Positions 1 to 5,409 of a stretch of DNA of 12,335 bases are shown here, piece by piece. The stretch spans positions 1 to 12,335 of the forward strand of contig JBBRPS010000257.1 in assembly GCA_038227745.1 (NCBI GenBank), read 5' to 3'. The notes under the pieces are model-generated. The model was not told where the DNA came from. It saw only the letters and a program-made list of their open reading frames with translations, and did no database searches. Both the position numbers and the translations under genes were made by a program. Origin of the DNA: DASPXY01 sp038227745 (GTDB taxonomy: Bacteria > Planctomycetota > Planctomycetia > Gemmatales > Gemmataceae). The first letter of the stretch is position 1. Every line of letters starts with the position of its first letter.

Positions 1-381
1 AACTTGCATCCAAGTCGGTAGCGATGACAGTGTGGTGTCACTCTTCGGAAACCGCAGAATTCATGCGGAAAGCGCGACAACACGGGCTGTCGCGGCTCTC
101 CTGAATTCAGTGCAGGTTTTCGTGCCAGGGACACTAGCGCGGTTGGAGGACCTGTGCGCGCGGGCGCCGTCGGCAGCGAGCTGGCAGGAACTGCTCGGGC
201 AGCCGGCGGGGAGGACTCAGCGCGGACGCCGCCGGAGGTCGCCATGAAACCCAGGCCTGATTGGGACCGTCGCGGAGGTCGGCACGGAGGATCAGCCCGT
301 GTATCCGCAAAGGCTTCCAAGGCCGCGAGCGCGTCCTCGGAAGCGGAAATCTGGACGGAGGCGATTCACGTGAGGACTCGT
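1..381. other. Intergenic region, no supportable gene
   Basis: I see no convincing coding region here. The first ~150 bases are visibly less GC-rich than the rest of the window. A 71-codon frame (32-247) and an in-frame upstream extension of the hydrolase (from 154) have Arg/Gly/Ala-rich translations typical of chance frames in GC-rich DNA and match no family I know. A weak hairpin (74-79 with 88-93, six base pairs) is present, and GAATTC occurs twice. The hydrolase promoter presumably lies in this stretch, but I could not pick a clear -35/-10 pair. Confidence 0.55.
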
Positions 382-1857
382 ATGAAAGCGCTTCTCGGTG
401 TCGTGCTCTGCGCGGCGTTCGGACTGACCGCCGCCCCCCCTGCCCTGTCGGCCGGCGACAAGCCCGCGGACAAGAAGCCCGCGGACAAGGCCGCCGACAA
501 GGCCCTGGAAGGCTACTGGCTGGGCACGCTCAACGTCGGCGGCATCGGTCTGCGCCTCGGCGTGAAGTTCGCGCGGCAGAAGGACGGCGCCCTCCGCGCC
601 ACCCTCGACAGCATCGACCAGGGCGTCAAGGGCATCCCCGTGGAAGCGTTTACGCTGAAGGACGGCGTGCTGCACCTCGAGGCGAAGAGCATCAAAGGCA
701 CCTACGAGGGCAAGCTGAAGGAGGGCGGCAAGGAGGTGGTCGGCCGCTGGAAGCAAGGTCCCGTGGACCTGCCGCTGACGCTGAAGCACCACGACAGGGA
801 GCCGCCCGTCCGCCGCCCGCAGGTGCCCAAGAAGCCCTACCCCTACGCCGAGGAGGAGGTCACCTACGAGAACGCGAAGGCCAAGGTGAAGTTCGCCGGC
901 ACCCTGACCCTGCCGAAGGGCGCGGGGCCGTTCCCCGCGGTGCTGTTGATCACCGGGTCGGGGGCGCAGGATCGCGACGAGTCCCTCATGGGCCACAAGC
1001 CGTTCCTGGTGCTGGCCGACCACCTGACGCGGCGCGGCATCGCCGTGCTGCGCGTGGACGACCGCGGCGTCGGCGGCTCGACCGGCGACACGATGAAGTC
1101 CACGACAGCCGACTTCGCCGGCGACGCCCTGGCCGGCGTCGTCTACCTGCGGACGCGCCAGGAGATCAACCCGAAGCAGATCGGTTTAATGGGCCACAGC
1201 GAGGGCGGCGTGGTGGCGCCGCTGGCCGCGTCGCAATCGAAGGACGTCGCGTTCATCGTGCTGCTCGCGGGCACGGGCCTGGTCGGCGAGGAGATCCTGT
1301 ACCTGCAGGGGGACCTGATCATGCGCGCCGCCGGCGCGGACGAAAAGGCCCGCGCCCGCCAGAAGCGGCTGCAGCGGCTCCTGGTCGGGCTGGCCAAGGA
1401 AGAGAAGGACGATAAGGCGGCGCGGGAGAAGGCCAAAAAGATCTTCGCCGAGGAGGTGGCGAAAGCGTCCGAGGAGGAGCAGAAAGAACTCCGCAAGGCC
1501 GAGGGGGCGCTGGAGGCGCAGGTCGGGATGATCCTGACGCCCTGGTTCCGCTACTTCGTGACGCACGACCCCCTGCCGGCGCTGCGGAAGGTGCGCTGCC
1601 CGGTGCTGGCGCTGTGCGGCGAGAAAGACCTGCAGGTGCCGCCGCGGCAGAACCTCAAGGCGATCGGCATGGCGCTGGCGGAGGGTGGCAACCAGGATTA
1701 CACGATCAAGGAGTTCCCGAAGCTGAATCACCTGTTCCAGACGTGCCGGACGGGCGCACTGAGCGAGTACGGCCTCATCGAGGAGACGATCGCGCCGGTG
1801 GTGCTGGACTTCGTCAGCGAGTGGATCCTGCGTCGAACAACCGCCGCCGGGAAATGA
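382..1857 (+). CDS. Exported alpha/beta-hydrolase (serine esterase/peptidase-like)
   Basis: This is a 491-residue predicted exported hydrolase. Residues 1-24 form a signal peptide (MKALLGVVLCAAFG core, AxA-type site at ALSA), followed by a Lys/Ala/Asp-rich linker (25-43) and a small beta-rich domain (about 44-135, starting GYWLGTLNVGG). The alpha/beta-hydrolase fold follows. It has an oxyanion-type LITGSGAQDRDE around residue 190, the nucleophile elbow GHSEGG with Ser273, the acid Asp416 (CGEKDLQVPP) and His450 (LNHLF). A charged Lys/Glu-rich helical cap lies between the Ser and Asp strands. The substrate cannot be told; an ester or short peptide is typical of the fold. ATG 382 has GAGG six bases upstream. 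An in-frame GTG at 370 has a better GGAGG eight bases upstream and would add four residues (VRTR), so either start is possible. The gene ends seven bases before a perfect palindrome and is convergent with moaA. Confidence 0.85.
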   Translation: MKALLGVVLCAAFGLTAAPPALSAGDKPADKKPADKAADKALEGYWLGTLNVGGIGLRLGVKFARQKDGALRATLDSIDQGVKGIPVEAFTLKDGVLHLEAKSIKGTYEGKLKEGGKEVVGRWKQGPVDLPLTLKHHDREPPVRRPQVPKKPYPYAEEEVTYENAKAKVKFAGTLTLPKGAGPFPAVLLITGSGAQDRDESLMGHKPFLVLADHLTRRGIAVLRVDDRGVGGSTGDTMKSTTADFAGDALAGVVYLRTRQEINPKQIGLMGHSEGGVVAPLAASQSKDVAFIVLLAGTGLVGEEILYLQGDLIMRAAGADEKARARQKRLQRLLVGLAKEEKDDKAAREKAKKIFAEEVAKASEEEQKELRKAEGALEAQVGMILTPWFRYFVTHDPLPALRKVRCPVLALCGEKDLQVPPRQNLKAIGMALAEGGNQDYTIKEFPKLNHLFQTCRTGALSEYGLIEETIAPVVLDFVSEWILRRTTAAGK

Positions 1858-1864
1858 CCGTCCG

Positions 1865-1916
1865 CGTTTAGCCGCGGTTCGCAGAACCGCGCGGTTCTGC
1901 GAACCGCGGCTAAACG
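1865..1916. terminator. Perfect 52-bp palindrome, bidirectional terminator-like hairpin
   Basis: Both halves pair without a mismatch. The arms begin CGTTTAGCCGCGG, and GCAGAACCGC|GCGGTTCTGC spans the centre, so the stem has almost no loop (a real loop would open the central bases). It lies 7 bases after the hydrolase stop and 8 bases before the ancestral moaA TGA (1925), as expected of a shared terminator between convergent genes. There is no good T-tract on either side, so termination or 3'-end protection by structure alone is an inference. Confidence 0.75.
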
Positions 1917-1924
1917 ATTCCACT

Positions 1925-2065
1925 TCATCCGCCGATGCTGTGCATCGTCCGCTCGGGCTTCACGAAGCGGGCGGTGTTGATCTCGTGCCCCTCCCACTTG
2001 GCCCACACGTTACGCCGCACTACCTCGGCGATGTCGGCGTCGGCGCCGCCGCCGCGCAGCAGGTG
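1925..2065 (-). pseudogene. moaA: Separated C-terminal segment of MoaA (after in-frame TAG)
   Basis: Read on the minus strand immediately after the TAG (2068-2066), in the same frame, are 46 codons and then TGA at 1927-1925. They encode HLLRGGGADADIAEVVRRN, then VWAKWEGHEIN, then TARFVKPERTMHSIGG. This is a textbook MoaA C-terminus: the LLRGGA segment, the WxKxxGHxI segment and the terminal MxxIGG. In MoaA the final Gly-Gly tail reaches the active site and is needed for activity. The segment shows no other damage. It has no start of its own and would only be made by reading through the TAG. Confidence 0.85.
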
Positions 2066-3028
2066 CTAGACGTCCGCCTCGTCGATCGAGAACAGGCAGT
2101 TGCGCAACTTGCCGTCGGCCGTCAGGCGCAGGCGGTTGCAGCTCAGGCAGAACGGCCGTGAGATCGAGGCGATGATGCCGACGCGGCCGCCGCCGTCGGT
2201 GTACGCGAACTCCTGCGCCGGCGCCCGCGCGTCCTGGTCCTCGACCGGCGCCAGCGGCGCCACCTCGCGGGCGAGCTGCTCCAGGATCTCGTGGGCGAAG
2301 TAGACCTTGCCGCGCTCCCAGTGGTCGGCGCCGATCGGCATGTACTCGATGAAGCGCATCTCCAGGCCGTGCTCCCGGGCGAAGCGCGCCAGCGGCACCA
2401 CCTCGTTCTCGGTGACGCCGCGGATGCTGACCGCGTTGATCTTGATGGGCGCGAAGCCGGCCCGCTTCGCCGCCCGGATGCCGTCGAGGACCTTCTCCAG
2501 GCCGTCGCGGCGCGTCAGCTTGCGGAAGGTCTCGGGGGTGAGCGTGTCGAGGCTGACGTTGATGCGGCGCAGGCCGGCGTCGTACAGGGCCTGGGCGTGG
2601 TCGGCCAGGAGGATGCCGTTGGTGGTGATGCCGACGTCGCGGATGCCCTCGACGGCGCAGAGCATCGCGACGAGGCGCGCGAGGTCGCGGCGCATCAGCG
2701 GCTCACCGCCGGTCAGGCGGACCTTGTCGATGCCGAGGGGGGCGGCGGCGCGGACGAAGCGCGTGATCTCCTCGAAGGTGAGCAGCTCGCGCCGGTCCAT
2801 GAAGACGACCTCTTCCTCCATGCAGTAGGTGCAGCGGAGGTTGCAGCGGTCGGTGACGCTGATGCGCAGGTTGTTGTGGACGCGGCCGAACGAATCGATC
2901 AGTGGCGAGGAATGCGTGCTGGGGGCCGGGGGCGGGAGGTGCCCCTTCCGCGGCTCGCCCAGCAGCGGCAGCGACAATCTGTCAGGCCTGCTCTCTTCAT
3001 TCATCATTCCGCACTCAGCATTCATCAT
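2066..3028 (-). CDS. moaA: GTP 3',8-cyclase MoaA, truncated by in-frame amber codon
   Basis: MoaA is a radical-SAM enzyme that converts GTP to 3',8-cyclo-7,8-dihydro-GTP, the first step of molybdenum-cofactor synthesis (the next is MoaC). From ATG 3028 there are 320 residues. The radical-SAM CxxxCxxC is at Cys62, 66 and 69 (TDRCNLRCTYC), the GGEPL SAM motif follows, and the second 4Fe-4S site CxxC-x13-C is at Cys294, 297 and 311 (FCLSCNRLRLTADGKLRNC), with the two Arg of NRLR that contact GTP. The frame then meets TAG at 2068-2066, while homologous sequence continues to 1925 in the same frame, so the product as read lacks 46 C-terminal residues and the Gly-Gly tail. ATG 3028 overlaps the moaE stop (ATGA). 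However, residues 1-16 translate a repeat element, so ATG 3004 or TTG 2977 are alternatives; conserved sequence starts at about residue 43 (LIDSFGRVHNNLRIS). The gene is cotranscribed with moaE. Confidence 0.85.
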   Translation of the reverse strand: MMNAECGMMNEESRPDRLSLPLLGEPRKGHLPPPAPSTHSSPLIDSFGRVHNNLRISVTDRCNLRCTYCMEEEVVFMDRRELLTFEEITRFVRAAAPLGIDKVRLTGGEPLMRRDLARLVAMLCAVEGIRDVGITTNGILLADHAQALYDAGLRRINVSLDTLTPETFRKLTRRDGLEKVLDGIRAAKRAGFAPIKINAVSIRGVTENEVVPLARFAREHGLEMRFIEYMPIGADHWERGKVYFAHEILEQLAREVAPLAPVEDQDARAPAQEFAYTDGGGRVGIIASISRPFCLSCNRLRLTADGKLRNCLFSIDEADV

Positions 3029-3029
3029 T
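2998..3029. repeat. Short direct-repeat element at the moaE-moaA junction
   Basis: Two 11-base direct copies of CATTCATCATT (2998-3008 and 3019-3029) flank CCGCACTCAG. From memory, strings of this kind (translated as IHHSAF/SFIIHH in other frames) recur in intergenic DNA of planctomycetes and other high-GC bacteria. The element covers the last codons of moaE and supplies both candidate ATG starts of moaA, so the first ~16 residues of the annotated MoaA are probably repeat-derived. That it is dispersed in this genome cannot be shown from the window. Confidence 0.55.
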
Positions 3030-3444
3030 TCGAGGAGGAAGGGTGTACCCATTCGGTGGTGCCGTCGGCCCAGTTTTCCTTCTTCCAGATCGGCACGAGT
3101 TCCTTGAGGCGGTCGATGGCGTGGCGGCAGGCGTCGAACGCCTGGCCGCGGTGCGGGCAGCTGACGGCGACGGCGACACTGATCTCGCCGACGTCGAGAC
3201 GGCCGAGGCGGTGGACCAGGGCGATGTCGCCGACGGGCCAGCGGGCGCGGGTGTCGGCCTCGATCTCGGCCATCTTCTTCTCGGCCATGCCGGGGTAGGC
3301 CTCGTAGTCGAGCGCGACGGTGACGCGGTCGCCGGTCAGGTCGCGGACGGTGCCGAGGAAGGTGACCACGGCGCCGCAGTCGTGACGGCGGACCTGCTCG
3401 GTGAGGGCGTGGTAGTCGATCGGTTCGCGTGTCAGGCGGATCAT
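3025..3444 (-). CDS. moaE: Molybdopterin synthase large (catalytic) subunit MoaE
   Basis: MoaE binds the thiocarboxylated C-terminus of MoaD and inserts two sulfurs into cyclic pyranopterin monophosphate, giving molybdopterin. The 139-residue protein matches the family's usual length and is complete. It has FLGTVRD (29-35), LDYEAYPGMAEKKM (45-58), the core from HRLGRLDVGEISV to CPHRGQAFDAC (78-106), and the C-terminal block VPIWKKENWADG (117-128) with the active-site lysines Lys114 and Lys121/122. It starts at ATG 3444; I see no clear Shine-Dalgarno. A TATAAT box lies 50 bases upstream, and the stop overlaps the first moaA ATG. The upstream neighbour is an unrelated DUF4058 gene, and the partner gene moaD is 1.7 kb away. 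Confidence 0.93.
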   Translation of the reverse strand: MIRLTREPIDYHALTEQVRRHDCGAVVTFLGTVRDLTGDRVTVALDYEAYPGMAEKKMAEIEADTRARWPVGDIALVHRLGRLDVGEISVAVAVSCPHRGQAFDACRHAIDRLKELVPIWKKENWADGTTEWVHPSSSK

Positions 3445-3494
3445 GGTCGGTGGCCGAAAACGGTCGGTGCGGCCGGTTCGCTCCCGCAGAGGGT

Positions 3495-3500
3495 ATTATA
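3495..3500 (-). promoter_or_regulatory. Candidate -10 box for moaE-moaA
   Basis: A perfect minus-strand TATAAT followed by ACCC lies 50 bases upstream of the moaE ATG and downstream of the DUF4058 stop. No convincing TTGACA is found 16-18 bases further upstream. The box is nearly the same distance from its start codon as the TATAAT in front of DUF4058. Confidence 0.4.
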
Positions 3501-3530
3501 GCCGACGGGCGCCAAAGTGCTCCGCGGCAT

Positions 3531-4256
3531 TCACCCCACGTCGATTCGCGACGACTTGCACGCCTGCGCATACGCCTGCTCCAGGTTCAGCGGCAGGCAC
3601 AGGTCCGGCCCGATCCACAACGGCATCGTGGGCAGCGCGGCGCCGACCGCCAGCGGCTCGATCCAGTATTCCAGCTTGACCGTTTTCTTGGTGGGCACGG
3701 TCCGGTAGGCGCCGGCGTACAGATCACCGTCCCCCCGTTTCGCCCGATCCTGGGCGACCTGCAAGATCTCCAGCAGTTGGCGGTGCAGGTTGCCGCCGCG
3801 TGCGGTGACGACATCGACCACCACCAGCCCGACGTTTTCCTGCAAATAGCTCGCGCATTTGATGGCGAACTGGTGGCGCTGGGCCGGCCGGTCCTTGTTG
3901 CTGGGACTGACCAGTTCCACCGCCGCGACCAGCCGCGGCCCTTCCTCGTCGGTGAAGACGCGGATCTCAAACAGGTCCGGGTGGGAGAACTGGAGGGTCA
4001 CCCGGTGCGTGGGCCGCGGCGGTGCCCAGACCGCCACCCCGCCGTTCGTTGAAGCCGCCCCGGCTGTTCCCTCTTCAAAAGTGGGCACGTCGATCTCAAC
4101 GCGGCTGCCGAAGCTGATCTGCACCTCGGCGAAGTAGCGCGGGGGCAGTAGCCCCCCATTGAGCTGATCGCGCAGGGCGCCGGCCCAGGCGTTATGCAGG
4201 CTCTGCCAGTGTCGGTGTTTGCTCAGGGGCGCATGGAAATGATCGAGCAACGGCAT
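3531..4256 (-). CDS. DUF4058 family protein
   Basis: The 241-residue protein begins MPLLDHFHAPLSKHRHWQS, the typical start of DUF4058 proteins, which are common in planctomycetes and cyanobacteria. It continues with LLPPRYFAEVQ and VEIDVPTFEE (53-62). Its central block runs VAAVELVSPSNKD (110-122), then KCASYLQENVGLVVVDVV (133-150). The E-x2-SPxNK and later K/D pattern (Glu114, Ser117-Pro118, Lys121, Lys133, Asp148) resembles the core of Uma2-like PD-(D/E)XK proteins, but whether it is a nuclease is unknown. ATG 4256 has GGGGA just upstream. The frame stays open upstream to 5162, but that extension is antisense to the next gene and not family-like. The gene is divergent from the MTEAEWL-family gene and lies between moaD and moaE. 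It is predicted to be cytoplasmic, with no signal or membrane segment. Confidence 0.8.
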   Translation of the reverse strand: MPLLDHFHAPLSKHRHWQSLHNAWAGALRDQLNGGLLPPRYFAEVQISFGSRVEIDVPTFEEGTAGAASTNGGVAVWAPPRPTHRVTLQFSHPDLFEIRVFTDEEGPRLVAAVELVSPSNKDRPAQRHQFAIKCASYLQENVGLVVVDVVTARGGNLHRQLLEILQVAQDRAKRGDGDLYAGAYRTVPTKKTVKLEYWIEPLAVGAALPTMPLWIGPDLCLPLNLEQAYAQACKSSRIDVG

Positions 4257-4304
4257 GAGAGGATCCCCGAAAAGCCGGTAGCGCAGGCTATCCGCGCTGG
4301 GTGT

Positions 4305-4310
4305 ATTATA
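4305..4310 (-). promoter_or_regulatory. Candidate -10 box for DUF4058 in divergent intergenic region
   Basis: A perfect minus-strand TATAAT followed by ACACCC lies 48 bases from the DUF4058 ATG, in the 111-base gap between the divergent genes. The overlapping plus-strand TATTAT (4304-4309) could serve the gene at 4368, so a shared symmetrical -10 is conceivable. No clear -35 is seen on either strand. Confidence 0.4.
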
Positions 4311-4367
4311 GTAGGGGTGGCGGGCGAGAGAGACTCCGCCGGCCTTGTCCAACAGCGTGAGGATAGC

Positions 4368-5093
4368 ATGACAGAAGCCGAATGGCTGGCGTGTAGCGAG
4401 CTGCGACTTCTCCTCATAACTCTCGCAGGCGGTCCCGAATGGGGAAACCGCTACGCTCTCGCAGCTGCCTTCCTCCGTCACATTCGCCAGTTGATGCCCG
4501 AAGGGGCCTGCCGCCGTCATGCGGACGTGGCGGAGCGCTACGCCGAGGGGACCGCGAGCCGGGAGGAAATGCGGGCGGCAGAGGAGTGGGCACGAGATGC
4601 CCTCGACCGTTTCGACAGCAGAGGGACCCACCCCTGGGCGTGCCCGGATTCCCGGGCCACTCACGCAGTGTTCACATTCTTCCGTTGGATCGACCATGAG
4701 GGCATGCCCGCCGGCGTCGCGCACTCGGCGCGCTGGGCGCTGACCGTTGCGGTCTGCGACGCCGCGGTCACACTCGGGATTCTCCAGCCCTCGGGCGGTG
4801 TCATGGAGATGCAAGTCGCCTGTCTGACCGCAGAGGAAGAGTACCAGTGCGATGTGACACGCGACCTCTTCAACCCATTCCACACCGCGCGCTTCGATCC
4901 GGCGTGGCGCACGCCTGCGGTCGCCTCGGTGGCGAAGGCCATTTACGACGAGCGCAATTGCGCCTCGCTGCCCATCCTTGCCGACGCCCTGGAGGACGCG
5001 GGCTGCACGGATGCCACCCTGCTCATGCATTGCCGTGAGCCGCGGCAGCATGGGCGAGGGTGCTGGGCCGTCGATCTCGTCCGCGGAACGTAA
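4368..5093 (+). CDS. Gemmata-type 'MTEAEWL' family protein of unknown function
   Basis: The 241-residue protein starts MTEAEWLACSEL. It has an alpha-helical, Ala/Arg-rich middle with HADVAERYAEG (51-61), then EEEYQCDVTRDLFNPF (156-171), FDPAW (176-180), VAKAIYDERN (188-197), LPILADALEDAGC (201-213) and HCRE...HGRGCWAVDLV (221-238). From memory this layout is shared by a family with many copies in Gemmata genomes, often annotated as hypothetical. I know no function for it. There is no signal peptide or membrane segment. ATG 4368 is preceded by GTGAGGA with GAGG five bases away, which supports this start over the upstream ATG at 4194, which lies inside DUF4058. GC content is visibly lower than in the flanking moa and dehydrogenase genes. 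It is divergent from DUF4058 and convergent with moaD (49 bases apart, without a strong hairpin). Confidence 0.72.
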   Translation: MTEAEWLACSELRLLLITLAGGPEWGNRYALAAAFLRHIRQLMPEGACRRHADVAERYAEGTASREEMRAAEEWARDALDRFDSRGTHPWACPDSRATHAVFTFFRWIDHEGMPAGVAHSARWALTVAVCDAAVTLGILQPSGGVMEMQVACLTAEEEYQCDVTRDLFNPFHTARFDPAWRTPAVASVAKAIYDERNCASLPILADALEDAGCTDATLLMHCREPRQHGRGCWAVDLVRGT

Positions 5094-5142
5094 GGGAGAC
5101 TTGAAAGGTGAGGGCCAAGCCAGGCAGCGGCGATAACGCCCA

Positions 5143-5409
5143 TCATTCCCCAATCGGGCCACAGCATCCGCCGCTCACCGGCGGCAGCACCGCCACCTCC
5201 GCCGCGGCGGGCAGCGCCAGCGCGTCCTGCGCGAACTCGTCGTTCACCGCGATCGCGCATCGCCCCAGCAGCCCCGCCAGCACCGGATAGTCCGCCACCA
5301 GCCGCGCGCGCAGGTCGGCCACCGTCGCGCCGTCCGGCAGCTCCACGCGGACCACCTCGGCCCCCGCCAGATCCTTCACGCGCGCAAACAGACGGACGTC
5401 ATACGTCAT
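5143..5409 (-). CDS. moaD: Molybdopterin synthase sulfur-carrier subunit MoaD with a C-terminal extension
   Basis: MoaD is the ubiquitin-like sulfur carrier of molybdopterin synthase. Its C-terminal Gly is adenylated by MoeB, thiocarboxylated, and inserted in MoaE. The 88-residue protein has the expected MTYDVRLFARVKDL start, AIAVNDEFA (52-60) and EVAVLPPVSGG (71-81). Normally the chain ends at this Gly-Gly. Here the frame continues CCGPIGE (82-88) to TGA at 5145-5143, so the tail is masked unless it is removed. The codon after the GGA of Gly81 is TGC, one base from TGA. The start ATG overlaps the dehydrogenase stop as ATGA, which implies translational coupling. This is either a processed carrier, a stop-codon mutation, or a sequence error; the family call itself is firm. 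Confidence 0.88.
   Translation of the reverse strand: MTYDVRLFARVKDLAGAEVVRVELPDGATVADLRARLVADYPVLAGLLGRCAIAVNDEFAQDALALPAAAEVAVLPPVSGGCCGPIGE

Noticed and set aside
32..247. 71-codon open frame at the left edge
   Set aside because: The C-terminal half is Arg/Pro-rich chance sequence, no ribosome site is seen, and it runs into GC-rich sequence before the hydrolase.
1925..2068. General reassignment of TAG as a sense codon in this organism
   Set aside because: The 8471-9814 gene ends with TAG three bases before a strong hairpin, and the other genes end at TGA or TAA, so a standard code fits the rest of the window.
2291..3298. 335-codon plus-strand open frame over moaA and moaE
   Set aside because: Antisense to two well-recognised genes; composition is that of a shadow frame.
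4257..5162. Upstream extension of the DUF4058 frame to 5162
   Set aside because: It is antisense to the MTEAEWL-family gene, and DUF4058 proteins start at MPLLDHF; the extension has no domain.
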